Positions 45,254 through 53,370 of a stretch of 64,000 nt of DNA are shown in pieces. This DNA comes from Pseudomonadota bacterium. Lineage in GTDB: Bacteria > Pseudomonadota > Gammaproteobacteria > Acidiferrobacterales > UBA6901. A program made the translations under genes and the position numbers. The notes beneath the pieces were generated by a model. That model saw nothing but the letters and a program-made list of their open reading frames with translations, made no database searches and was not told the origin of the DNA. The stretch is taken from contig DAHXOO010000009.1 in NCBI GenBank assembly GCA_027364845.1, positions 1-64,000 on the forward strand. The letters run 5' to 3'. Position 1 is the first letter of the stretch. The number at the start of each line of letters is the position of its first letter.

Positions 45254-48106
45254 TCAGAATCGATCGTCATAGGCGGCGCTGGCGTAATTCTCGAAACGGG
45301 TGTATTCCCCGAGAAAGGTCAGGCGCACCTTGCCGGTCGGACCGTTACGCTGCTTGCCGATGATGATCTCGGCCGTGCCTTTGTCCTGGCTGTCTTCGTT
45401 GTAAACCTCATCCCGGTAAATGAAGAAAATGACGTCCGCATCCTGTTCAATGGCGCCTGATTCGCGCAAATCCGACATCACCGGGCGCTTGTTCGGCCGC
45501 TGTTCCAGGCTGCGGTTGAGCTGCGACATTGCGATGAGCGGTACGTTCAGCTCCTTCGCCAGACTCTTGAGCGAGCGCGTGATGCCGGAGATTTCGGTCG
45601 CCCGGTTCTCGCCGTTCTCCGGCGACTGCATGAGCTGCAGGTAGTCAACGACGATGAGCCCAAGGCCATGCTCGCGCTTGAGGCGCCGGGCACGCGAGCG
45701 CAGTTCCAACGGCGTAAGTGCTGGTGTGTCATCGATAAACATAGGCGCATCGGCCAGCAACCCGATCGCCGAAGTCAGACGCGGCCAATCGTCATCATCG
45801 AGCTTGCCAGTGCGCACCTTGTGCGCATTGATCCGCCCGAGCGACGACATCATGCGCATCGCCAGCTGTTCGCCAGGCATTTCCATGCTGAACACCGCGA
45901 CCGGCAGCTTCTGTCCCACGGCCGCGTTCTCGGCGATGTTCATGGCAAGCGAGGTATTGTGCACGCAAATGTCATTGGCGATGAAGTTGTGCGTGTCCGG
46001 GATCGTTAGGTCATAAACCTGCTTAGTTCCTGCCGGCACAATGGAAACGATGCGGTCCCAATAAACATCGCTGTTGGCCAGCGCTAGCAGCTCCCGGTTG
46101 CCCAGAGACATAGCAATCTTGGCCAACCTGGCACGGGAAAGTCTGCGACGCCCGACGTGAATGTTGGAGTCCGACACGCCAACCTTCCTTGCCAGCTCAG
46201 CCCAAGACAGGTTGCCTTTGGCCTGGGCAATCAGATCCCAGACTTCAACCGGGAGGAGCTCGGTATTCTTCTGCCGCCGGCGCCCGGCGACAGCCTCGGC
46301 GACCGTAGCCAGTGCCTGTTCCTTACCGTAGATTCCGATCTCACCCACAAAGGTCACTATCGAGTCGTCGTGAGTGATATCTAGTTGCCAGACGGGTCGG
46401 CGCGCCTCGCGGTACTTTACCCAGCGCAGGCGCAGGGACGAAATCACGCCGAAGCGCAGTAACAGGTGCTGAATCTGCCGTGCCAGCCGTTCATTGATCG
46501 TGGCGTAGCCGAGCTGCACCTGACCCGATTTCAGAACAGTAGCCCAGCCGTCGGTGGCAAACAGCCGGTTGAGAAACAGCGCCTGCTGCGCGCGCGCTAG
46601 CCGGAACACGGCAGAGGGAACCGACTTCTGCGAGGCACCGTGCCCCATCAGGTCGTGGACCTCCAGCCAGCGCACCAGCGGGTTGATACCGTCTTTGCGC
46701 GCCGCCGGCTGCACATGAAGGACCTCGCAAAGCTGGGCGGACGATCGCTCGCGCGGTACGGATTTCCCGTGGCGCCAGTACGTATCCGAGGCAGGTCCCA
46801 CATCCATCGCCGCGGCGACCGCACGCGCCGGCAGCTGGCCGGCGTCGAGCTCACGATCCATACACGAGGCAAATTCCGCGCGGTGCGCGGCAATCAGAGT
46901 GGGATCACCAGAAATACTCCACAACGGCATGAAACCGCGGCATCCCTCGGCGAGCGTCAGGCTCAGGCCACCGAAAGCATGCACCGTATCCTTGAAATCA
47001 GCGACTATCCTGGCATTGCTGTTCGTAAACCGGGCCATGCTGCCAGTCAGTCCGCTGTCGCTGATAAGATAGGCAAGCAGTTTGATTTCGCATTCCCTGA
47101 GCCGCTCCTGGCCGAACACCGGGAGACGCCGTGGCACCGCGATCGCATCGCCAACCTTCAGGTCATGCAGCGGGCGCCAGCCCGGGAGGGTGAGGAACGG
47201 ATGCGTAAGTGTGGTTTCGATGCGGCGACCGGAACGTGTAGTGACTTCAAAGATGGGTTTGACTCCATCGTCCACGTAGTCGCTGGGCGTCGCGCGCACT
47301 AGCCGGAAGTCCTTAGTAAGCGTTCCTACACGCTGCCGGCGGTGCTTCCGGAAAATCTCCTCGATGGTCACCACGCTGCCGTCATCCATCACCAATTCTG
47401 AATCGTGGACGAGGCACTTACCCATGGAAGGCCGGCCAGCGACGATGATGAGATCACCCGCCTGCAACCCGGAAGTCATGGCATCCAGGTCGCCAAATCC
47501 GGTCGGCACCCCGGTGATCGGACTGTCGGACCGAAACAGCTGGTCAATGCGGTCGACCGCCTTGGTGAGCAGCGTTTTTAGCGGCAGGAACCCGCCGCGG
47601 CGGTGGATGCCCTGCTCGCTGATGTCCAGGATGTGTTTCTCGGCGTAGTCGAGAAGCTCGGCGGCGTTGCGGCCTTCGGGATGGTAGGCGCTGTTGCCGA
47701 TATTATTGGCAATGCGGATGAGGTTGCGCAGGATGGCACGCTCGCGCACGATATCCGCGTACGCCACAATGTTGGCGGCGCTCGGGGTGTTGTTGGCGAG
47801 CTGGCCGAGATAGGAAAGTCCGCCGGCAGCCTCGAGCTCGCCGTTCTTCTCGAGCCATTCCGATACGGTCACGACGTCGGCGGGACCGCTGGCATCGCAC
47901 AGGCTGGCGACCGCGCGGAAAATCAGCCGGTGTTCTTTGCGGTAGAAATCGTCAGGCGCAACGCGGTCGGCAACCTGGTCCCAGCGCTGATTGTCCAACA
48001 TGAGGCCGCCGAGAACGGATTGTTCGGCCTCTAGAGACTGTGGTGGAAGCTTGAGCGCCTCCGTGGCGGATTCGGAGCCTCCGATCGAATAGGCCAGTTC
48101 CTCCAT
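45254..48106 (-). CDS. dnaB: replicative DNA helicase DnaB containing an intein
   Basis: A 950-residue precursor. Exteins add up to 463 residues, the normal size of DnaB: an N-terminal primase-binding domain (PPQSLEAEQSVLGGLMLD) and a RecA-like helicase domain with Walker B LGLIVVDYLQLMQ and KQRNGPTGKVRLTF. The intein interrupts Walker A directly between GRPSMGK and TSLAMNIAENAA, so helicase activity needs protein splicing. GGAGG sits five bases before the ATG. DnaB unwinds DNA at the fork and would depend on DciA (35 kb gene) for loading. Confidence 0.97.
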   Translation of the reverse strand: MEELAYSIGGSESATEALKLPPQSLEAEQSVLGGLMLDNQRWDQVADRVAPDDFYRKEHRLIFRAVASLCDASGPADVVTVSEWLEKNGELEAAGGLSYLGQLANNTPSAANIVAYADIVRERAILRNLIRIANNIGNSAYHPEGRNAAELLDYAEKHILDISEQGIHRRGGFLPLKTLLTKAVDRIDQLFRSDSPITGVPTGFGDLDAMTSGLQAGDLIIVAGRPSMGKCLVHDSELVMDDGSVVTIEEIFRKHRRQRVGTLTKDFRLVRATPSDYVDDGVKPIFEVTTRSGRRIETTLTHPFLTLPGWRPLHDLKVGDAIAVPRRLPVFGQERLRECEIKLLAYLISDSGLTGSMARFTNSNARIVADFKDTVHAFGGLSLTLAEGCRGFMPLWSISGDPTLIAAHRAEFASCMDRELDAGQLPARAVAAAMDVGPASDTYWRHGKSVPRERSSAQLCEVLHVQPAARKDGINPLVRWLEVHDLMGHGASQKSVPSAVFRLARAQQALFLNRLFATDGWATVLKSGQVQLGYATINERLARQIQHLLLRFGVISSLRLRWVKYREARRPVWQLDITHDDSIVTFVGEIGIYGKEQALATVAEAVAGRRRQKNTELLPVEVWDLIAQAKGNLSWAELARKVGVSDSNIHVGRRRLSRARLAKIAMSLGNRELLALANSDVYWDRIVSIVPAGTKQVYDLTIPDTHNFIANDICVHNTSLAMNIAENAAVGQKLPVAVFSMEMPGEQLAMRMMSSLGRINAHKVRTGKLDDDDWPRLTSAIGLLADAPMFIDDTPALTPLELRSRARRLKREHGLGLIVVDYLQLMQSPENGENRATEISGITRSLKSLAKELNVPLIAMSQLNRSLEQRPNKRPVMSDLRESGAIEQDADVIFFIYRDEVYNEDSQDKGTAEIIIGKQRNGPTGKVRLTFLGEYTRFENYASAAYDDRF
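45956..47416 (-). mobile_element. intein in dnaB (Walker A insertion site) with LAGLIDADG homing endonuclease
   Basis: 487 residues, precursor positions about 231-717. Splicing blocks are intact: Cys1 in CLVHDSELVMDDG, block B TTLTHPFLT, and block F/G VYDLTIPDTHNFIANDICVHN ending in His-Asn before Thr+1. Two DOD/LAGLIDADG-like helices are visible (LLAYLISDSGLT and LFLNRLFATDGW), the first somewhat degenerate. Between them and the C-terminus is a helix-turn-helix segment (SWAELARKVGVSDSNIH). Splicing looks possible; endonuclease activity is uncertain. Confidence 0.93.
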
Positions 48107-48186
48107 CGATCCTCCGCATGGCTACAGCTTGGAATCTACATCTACCGCCACCTCGCTGCAGCGAACGGGGAGCGGCCCGGTTGGCT

Positions 48187-48636
48187 TTATGCCTCTCCGA
48201 CGACCGACACGATGATCCGGACGTTGACCTCTGAATGCAATGACACCGTCACTTCATGGTCACCAATGGTCTTGAGAGGACCGTTCGGAAGCTGAATCTC
48301 GGAACGCGTCAGCTCGAAACCCGCGGCGGTCATCGCCTCGGCAATGTCGGCGGTACCGACCGACCCGAATAGCTTGCCCTCTTCGCTTGCCTTGCTCACG
48401 ATCTGGACGGTGGCTCCGGCCATTGCCTGGGCACGCGCCTGGGCCCGTACCAGCGCATCCATCTGGGTCTTTTCCAATTCAACCCGCTGCGCCTCGAACA
48501 GCGCCTTTTTCTCGGGGGTCGCGACCACGGCCTTGTGCTGCGGTATCAGATAATTGCGGCCATAGCCGGGCTTGACGTTGACCTGGTCTCCCAGGTCACC
48601 AAGATTGCGAATCTTTTCCAGAAGTATCACTTGCAT
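48187..48636 (-). CDS. rplI: 50S ribosomal protein bL9
   Basis: 149 residues with the N-terminal domain MQVILLEKIRNLGDLGDQVNVKPGYGRNYLIP, the long connecting helix and a C-terminal domain that binds 23S rRNA. GAGG seven bases before the ATG. It follows rpsR in the rpsF-rpsR-rplI operon and precedes dnaB. Confidence 0.98.
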   Translation of the reverse strand: MQVILLEKIRNLGDLGDQVNVKPGYGRNYLIPQHKAVVATPEKKALFEAQRVELEKTQMDALVRAQARAQAMAGATVQIVSKASEEGKLFGSVGTADIAEAMTAAGFELTRSEIQLPNGPLKTIGDHEVTVSLHSEVNVRIIVSVVGEA

Positions 48637-48692
48637 AATTAAACCTCGCGCTTTGCACCATTGCCGCCATTAAGCGGACAGCGTCGTAACGT

Positions 48693-48726
48693 CTAGTGAT
48701 GGGCGTCGCCTAGCGATGGGCGTCAC
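48693..48726. repeat. 17-bp tandem duplication at the 3' end of rpsR
   Basis: Two adjacent 17-bp copies, ctagtgatgggcgtcgc and ctagcgatgggcgtcac, differ at two positions. The second copy (48710-48726) contains the last codons and stop of rpsR; the first lies just outside the gene. Confidence 0.85.
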
Positions 48727-48937
48727 TGTAAGGCAGCAACGCCAAATAGCGTGCAAGCTTGACCGCGCGCGTCAGCTGGCGCTGATAATGGGCCTTGGTG
48801 CCGGTGTTGCGGCTGGGAATGATTTTGCCCGTTTCGGTAATGTAGCCCTTCAGCGTGGCAATATCTTTGTAATCAATCTCGACCACACCCTCGGCCGTGA
48901 ACCGGCAATATTTCTTGCGGCGGAAAAATCGCGACAT
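48710..48937 (-). CDS. rpsR: 30S ribosomal protein bS18
   Basis: 75 residues, [18 protein letters not shown] through [21 protein letters not shown], the standard bS18 sequence. It binds bS6 in the small subunit platform and lies between rpsF and rplI. PriB, found between rpsF and rpsR in enteric bacteria, is absent here. Confidence 0.98.
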   Translation of the reverse strand: MSRFFRRKKYCRFTAEGVVEIDYKDIATLKGYITETGKIIPSRNTGTKAHYQRQLTRAVKLARYLALLPYSDAHR

Positions 48938-49011
48938 CTTTTCGTTGCTCCCGGAATCTGCTCTAACCGAATTCTACCGGCGTTGTCCTGTCCGGTCCCT
49001 GAGATGATGAA

Positions 49012-49479
49012 TCAAGCCCCGCTTGCGCCGGGCGCTTCCTCGGCAGTGTCGCCGAGCACCTCGCCAGGAGCTTCCTCGCCAGCGACGCCGGACACCTCGC
49101 GCTCATCGCCATCGAGCGCTGCGGGTGCGCCGTGCGCCCCGCCGGCACGGCCTTCCTCCTGGTTCTCCTTCACCAGCGGCGAAGCAACGGTAACCGCAGT
49201 CTTGCGTGCCAGGGTGATCCATCGAATCACGGCGTCGTTGAAGCGGAACGCGGTCTCGATTTCGTGCAACACATCAGCGTCGCACTCGATATTCATTAGC
49301 ACGTAATGTGCCTTGTGGATCTTGTTGATCGGGTAGGCGAGCTGACGGCGTCCCCAGTCTTCGAGGCGGTGAATGGCACCCTTGCCGGATTCGATGATGG
49401 ACCGGTATCGATCGATCATCGCAGGAACCTGCTCGCTCTGGTCGGGATGGACCAGGAAAACGATCTCGTAATGACGCAT
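49012..49479 (-). CDS. rpsF: 30S ribosomal protein bS6 with a long acidic tail
   Basis: 155 residues. The core [20 protein letters not shown] to about residue 100 is normal bS6 and pairs with bS18. After it comes a roughly 50-residue tail rich in Glu, Ala and Gly (for example [20 protein letters not shown]), longer than the short Glu tail of E. coli bS6. The start is chosen by homology and a GGGGAG eight bases upstream; the ORF is open 12 codons further. Confidence 0.96.
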   Translation of the reverse strand: MRHYEIVFLVHPDQSEQVPAMIDRYRSIIESGKGAIHRLEDWGRRQLAYPINKIHKAHYVLMNIECDADVLHEIETAFRFNDAVIRWITLARKTAVTVASPLVKENQEEGRAGGAHGAPAALDGDEREVSGVAGEEAPGEVLGDTAEEAPGASGA

Positions 49480-49572
49480 TATTGACTCCCCGTGGGTCAA
49501 AGCCTTCCGCAACACAGGCGGTCAGGCAAGGAGGGCCGGGCGAAATGCACCGGCTTCGTTTAAAGGCGAGGA

Positions 49573-49601
49573 ATTCTAAAGTGTTCCGCCGCGCTTAGCA
49601 A
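49573..49601 (-). promoter_or_regulatory. sigma-70 promoter of rpsF-rpsR-rplI
   Basis: On the minus strand TTGCTA, a 17-base spacer and TAGAAT, giving a leader of about 85 bases to the rpsF ATG. The left end of the inverted-repeat unit begins 15 bases upstream of the -35. Confidence 0.7.
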
Positions 49602-49615
49602 GTTGTTGCGCTCCC

Positions 49616-49642
49616 GGGTAGTGTCTCAAGTTTGAATTGCCG
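49616..49642 (+). repeat. left terminal inverted repeat of the 749-bp unit
   Basis: Begins GGGTAGTGTCTCAAGTTTGA and continues through ATTGCCGG. The first 13 bases equal those of the right end read on the other strand. Confidence 0.75.
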
Positions 49643-49755
49643 GGATTGGTGGATTCCGACCCTTCGGCTTCGAGAGGTGGCTACACTCAGCAAATCTCGG
49701 CGCTGCCCTCGTGCGCCGAAACGCACGTTCAACCGCAACCCGAGGAAAATAACGA

Positions 49756-50313
49756 ATGTCGAATGAGGATCGCACCAAGATAATTTACAGCAGGACGCCG
49801 GAATCAGCGGCCATGTTGGCAAACGTCAAACGAGCGATGGCTATCACCGCTACACTTAACCGTTTGACGTTCAACGATGCGGACGAAATTCGGGCCTTAT
49901 TCAGCGAACTTATCGGTAAAAAGGTGGACGAGAGCTTTTTGCTGATCCCTCCATTTTATACTGCCGGTGGGGACGAAATCCGCGTCGGGCATAATGTCTT
50001 CGTCAATCAGAACTGCACTTTCTATGACCTTGGTGGCCTCGACATCGCAGACGATGTGATGATCGGGCCGAACGTGAGCATCATCACGACGGGCCATCCC
50101 CTTGAACCCTCGCAGCGACGCGCCGCCACAATCGGAAAGCCCATCGTAATTGAGAAAAGCGTGTGGATCGCAGCTGGCGCGACCATCACTGGTGGCGTAA
50201 CAGTAGGCGAGAATTCGGTCGTCGCGGCAGGTTCGGTAGTCACCAGGGATGTTCCCCCGAATACTCTTGTCGGAGGAAATCCGGCGCGGGTCATTCGTTC
50301 GATTGACGACTGA
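49756..50313 (+). CDS. hexapeptide-repeat O-acetyltransferase (maltose/galactoside acetyltransferase type)
   Basis: A 185-residue left-handed beta-helix acetyltransferase of the LacA/Maa/NodL group. An N-terminal Mac segment (LANVKRAMAITATLNRLTF) precedes PPFYTAGGDEIRVGHNVFVNQN, the catalytic His region TTGHPLEPSQRR and hexapeptide coils IWAAG-type (VWIAAGATITGGVTVGENSVVAAGS) ending in VGGNPARVIR. It would acetylate a sugar hydroxyl with acetyl-CoA; the substrate is unknown. Its base composition is visibly less G+C-rich than the neighbouring ribosomal genes, consistent with transfer, and it lies within terminal inverted repeats. Confidence 0.9.
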   Translation: MSNEDRTKIIYSRTPESAAMLANVKRAMAITATLNRLTFNDADEIRALFSELIGKKVDESFLLIPPFYTAGGDEIRVGHNVFVNQNCTFYDLGGLDIADDVMIGPNVSIITTGHPLEPSQRRAATIGKPIVIEKSVWIAAGATITGGVTVGENSVVAAGSVVTRDVPPNTLVGGNPARVIRSIDD

Positions 50314-50339
50314 TGGAACGTCCGACAGGTGTCGAATCC

Positions 50340-50364
50340 GGAAATTCAAACTGAGACACTACCC
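50340..50364 (-). repeat. right terminal inverted repeat of the 749-bp unit
   Basis: Read on the minus strand it begins GGGTAGTGTCTCAGTTTGAA. It lacks one A relative to the left end. The rlmB stop codon lies inside it. Confidence 0.75.
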
Positions 50365-51152
50365 GCGCCCGCGTCAGTACTGCTTCGCATCGCAACCGGC
50401 TCTGACGTGCGCCTCTGACGCAAGGCTTCGAACAGACATACCGCGGCGGCGGCCGAGACATTCAGACTTGCAACGCTCCCGGCCATGGGGATGCGCATGA
50501 GGAAATCGCAGCGTTCCCGGGTAAGGCGACGCAGGCCCTTGCCTTCCGCACCCAGCACCAGCGCTAGCGGCCCACGCAGGTCGACAGCGTACAGCTCGCG
50601 CTCGGCATCGCCGGCAGCACCGGCAATCCACAGTCCTGCCTCCTTGAGCTCGTCCAGAGTGCGCACCAGGTTCGTGACCCGGAATACCGGCACAGTGTCG
50701 GCACCACCACTTGCGACCTTGCGCACGATCGGCGTGATGCCGACGGCATTGTCACGCGGCAGGACGAGCGCGTGCACGCCGGCGGCATCGGCGCTGCGCA
50801 GACACGCGCCAAGATTATGCGGGTCCTGCACCCCGTCAAGCACAAGCAGTAGCGCCGGCTGCGTCAGGCTCTGCAGAAACCCGCCAAGATCACGTTCATT
50901 GCCGGGATCGATCGGATCGCATTCAGCGACCACGCCCTGATGGTGTTGCGTGCCGGCCAAAATGTCCAGCTCAGCACGCGGCGTCCGCAGCGTAACCACT
51001 TTTTCCACCTCGGCCGCACGCACCAGCGCCTGAAGCCGCGGGCCTGTACGCCCCTCATCTACCCATATCCGCCGCACCCGGCCGGGCGTATGCTCAAGGG
51101 CGGACAGCACCGCGTGCCAGCCGAAGACATGCTGCTTCGCCGTATGCGGCAT
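50346..51152 (-). CDS. rlmB: 23S rRNA (Gm2251) 2'-O-methyltransferase RlmB
   Basis: A 268-residue SpoU-family methyltransferase. An N-terminal substrate-binding domain (FGWHAVLSALEHTPGRVRRIW) precedes the SAM-binding trefoil knot with LLVLDGVQDPHNLGACLRSADA, LVLGAEGKGLRRLTRE and IPMAGSVASLNVSAAAAVCLFEA. The family normally ends shortly after that last motif. Here about 20 extra residues follow and the final GSVSV and stop are encoded by the inverted repeat of the adjacent unit. It follows rnr by 48 bases. Confidence 0.95.
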   Translation of the reverse strand: MPHTAKQHVFGWHAVLSALEHTPGRVRRIWVDEGRTGPRLQALVRAAEVEKVVTLRTPRAELDILAGTQHHQGVVAECDPIDPGNERDLGGFLQSLTQPALLLVLDGVQDPHNLGACLRSADAAGVHALVLPRDNAVGITPIVRKVASGGADTVPVFRVTNLVRTLDELKEAGLWIAGAAGDAERELYAVDLRGPLALVLGAEGKGLRRLTRERCDFLMRIPMAGSVASLNVSAAAAVCLFEALRQRRTSEPVAMRSSTDAGAGSVSV

Positions 51153-51200
51153 GGCTACTTGGCCCGGCGTGGCGTCTTCTTGCGTCCGGAAGCGCCACGC

Positions 51201-53336
51201 TTAGCTTTCAGCGCGGTGCGCTGCGGCGTGCGTCGCACCTTGCGCTCGGTCCGTTCTGTCTGCGCCAATGGCGCGCCCTCCTCGATGAGCTCGAAATCTA
51301 TCGTTGCCCAGGGCAGTGACATGCACGAGCCCATCGACGTAGATATCTTCGAGTTCCACAAACAAGCCGAAGTTCGTGACACCGCTGATAATGCCGTTGA
51401 AGGGCTCACCAACCTTGGCCACCATGAATTCCGTTTTGAGCCAGCGTACGACCTCACGGGTGGCCTCATCCGCGCGCCGCTCGGTTTTGGAAAAATGCTC
51501 GCCCTGCACCTGCGCTTCCGCCGCAGTCGCGGCGCCGGGCCTGCGTTCGAGCAGCGCGGTGATCGCGCGATGGACCAGCAGGTCGGGGTAACGTCGGATC
51601 GGTGAGGTGAAATGAGCGTAGTTTGGATAGCCGAGAGCGAAATGTCCGATGTTGTCGGGGGTATACAGCGCCTGGCTCAGGCTGCGCAGCATCACTGTGT
51701 GGATGAGCCTCGCGTCGGGACGCCCTTCGACAGAAATAAGCAATCGGGCATAGTCGCGTGCTTTCGGCTCGGGGCCACCGCCGAGGTTGAGACCGAGCTC
51801 GAACAAAAATTCGCGCAGCGCAGTGAGCTTTTCGGCGGTCGGACCCGCATGTACCCGGAATGGAACGGCTATCTTATGGTGCGCAAGCATCTCGGCGGCG
51901 CTGACGTTGGCGGCAAGCATGCACTCTTCTATTAGCCGATGGGCATCATTACGCACCAGCGGCTCGATGCGCTCGATCTTGCGTTGCGCATCATAGATGA
52001 TGCGGGTTTCCGGGAGTTCGAAGTCCACCGCCCCGCGCGCGACCCGCGCCTTGTGCAGCACTTTGTACAGTGCGTATAGGTCGCCGAGATGAGTCTCCAG
52101 CTGATCGTAGTGACGCCGCAGTTCGGCATCTTGTTCGACAAGCATCGCCGCGACCTGGGTATAGGTCAGACGCGCACGGGAACGCATTACGGCGCGGAAG
52201 AAGCGGTAGTCCTCGATCTTCCCGCTGGCTCCGATATGCATTTCGCACGCGACGCACAGACGATCGACTTCAGGATTGAGCGAGCACAGGCCGTTGGATA
52301 GGATCTCCGGCAGCATCGGTATCACGTGATTCGGAAAATAGACGGAGTTGCCGCGCTGATAGGCCTCGCCATCCAGGGCCGTATTGGGCAGAACATAAGC
52401 AGACACATCGGCGATCGCGACGACCAACCGGAATGCACGGCCTTGGCGCTCGCAGAATACGGCATCGTCGAAATCGCGCGCGTCCTCTCCGTCAATGGTC
52501 ACGAGCGGAACGGAACGCAGGTCTTCCCTTCCCTCCCCGGCAGCCGCCGGTACCTCTGGCGCCAAACCAGCGACCTCGTCCAGGACGGCGTCGGGCCAGT
52601 TGTGAGGCAGATCGTACATACGGATCGCGACCTCTACTTCCATCCCGGGCATCATGTGATCACCCAGCACCTCGGCGATTCGCCCCACGGGCCGCGAGCG
52701 GGAAGTCGGTGGCTCCGTGATGGCTGCCACCACGATCTGTCCGTCGCGTGCGCCCATATCGTCGCCGTGCGGAATGAGAATCTCCTGGCTGATGCGCTTG
52801 TCGGAAGGCACCACGAAGCCAATACGGTTCTCGCTGCTGTAGCGGCCGACAATCGTTGCATTGGCACGCTCCAGCACTTCGACGACTGTTCCTTCTCTGC
52901 GTCCCCGGTTATCGACGCCGGCCACGCGCACCACCACCCGGTCTCCGTGCAGCACGCCACGCATCTCCTTCGGCGGCAAGAACAAATCCACGCCGCCCTC
53001 GTCAGGCACCAGGAAGCCGAAACCATCGGGGTGGCCGATGACACGCCCGCGCACCATGTCCATCTTCTGCAGCAGGCCGTAACGGCCGCGGCGATTTTTC
53101 AGCAGCTGTCCATCCCTTTCCATGGCGCGCAGACGCCGTCCAAATGACTCGATGTCGCGCTCACCTTCGACTCCGAGTTCGCTCGCAAGAAACTTGAGCG
53201 ACAGTGGCTCACCACGCTGCGCAAGATGCGCCAGCACAACCTCGCGGCTGGGAACGGGAAACTCGTATTTGACCGCTTCGCGTTCGGCCATTGGATCAAC
53301 CGGCGCTTTGGACGCGCCGGGCACATGGTTTGACAT
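51201..53336 (-). CDS. rnr: ribonuclease R with a truncated, frameshifted S1 domain
   Basis: 3'-5' exoribonuclease for structured RNA. In 711 residues: N-terminal helix-turn-helix, cold-shock domains (GHPDGFGFLVPDEGGVDLFL), the RNB catalytic core with VTIDGEDARDFDDAVFCER and HFTSPIRRYPDLLVHRAI, then an S1 domain that begins normally (GEPFNGIISGVTNFGLFVEL) but breaks after GLVHVTALGND. The next bases encode the normal end IDFELIEEGAPLAQ in another frame, which runs on to a stop at 51155. About 40 residues of S1 are therefore missing and the present reading frame ends in an unrelated 32-residue tail. Catalytic residues are intact, so a partly active enzyme is possible. Confidence 0.9.
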   Translation of the reverse strand: MSNHVPGASKAPVDPMAEREAVKYEFPVPSREVVLAHLAQRGEPLSLKFLASELGVEGERDIESFGRRLRAMERDGQLLKNRRGRYGLLQKMDMVRGRVIGHPDGFGFLVPDEGGVDLFLPPKEMRGVLHGDRVVVRVAGVDNRGRREGTVVEVLERANATIVGRYSSENRIGFVVPSDKRISQEILIPHGDDMGARDGQIVVAAITEPPTSRSRPVGRIAEVLGDHMMPGMEVEVAIRMYDLPHNWPDAVLDEVAGLAPEVPAAAGEGREDLRSVPLVTIDGEDARDFDDAVFCERQGRAFRLVVAIADVSAYVLPNTALDGEAYQRGNSVYFPNHVIPMLPEILSNGLCSLNPEVDRLCVACEMHIGASGKIEDYRFFRAVMRSRARLTYTQVAAMLVEQDAELRRHYDQLETHLGDLYALYKVLHKARVARGAVDFELPETRIIYDAQRKIERIEPLVRNDAHRLIEECMLAANVSAAEMLAHHKIAVPFRVHAGPTAEKLTALREFLFELGLNLGGGPEPKARDYARLLISVEGRPDARLIHTVMLRSLSQALYTPDNIGHFALGYPNYAHFTSPIRRYPDLLVHRAITALLERRPGAATAAEAQVQGEHFSKTERRADEATREVVRWLKTEFMVAKVGEPFNGIISGVTNFGLFVELEDIYVDGLVHVTALGNDRFRAHRGGRAIGADRTDRAQGATHAAAHRAES

Positions 53337-53358
53337 GAATTTCTTCTCTCGGTAGAGT
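53330..53358 (+). promoter_or_regulatory. sigma-70 promoter of tRNA-Leu
   Basis: TTGACA at 53330-53335, 17-base spacer, TAGAGT at 53353-53358. The -35 overlies the start codon of rnr on the other strand, so the two genes share control DNA. Confidence 0.7.
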
Positions 53359-53370
53359 GCGCCGCCTAAC

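Larger units (their letters stand above)
49616..50364. mobile_element. 749-bp inverted-repeat-bounded unit carrying an acetyltransferase gene
   Basis: The ends are imperfect terminal inverted repeats of about 26 bp beginning GGGTAGTGTCTCA; they match with one indel and one mismatch through GTTTGAATT and CCGG. Between them lies only one gene, a hexapeptide acetyltransferase. The unit separates rlmB from the rpsF promoter and supplies the last codons and stop of rlmB. No transposase is present and no clean target duplication is seen (flanks gcgctccc and gcgcccgc match in 6 of 8). It looks like a MITE-like or passenger-gene unit mobilised in trans. Confidence 0.65.

Noticed and set aside
51155-51469. 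Programmed frameshift in rnr
   Set aside because: About 40 residues of the S1 domain are absent at the junction, so a frame change alone cannot restore the protein; a deletion explains it better.
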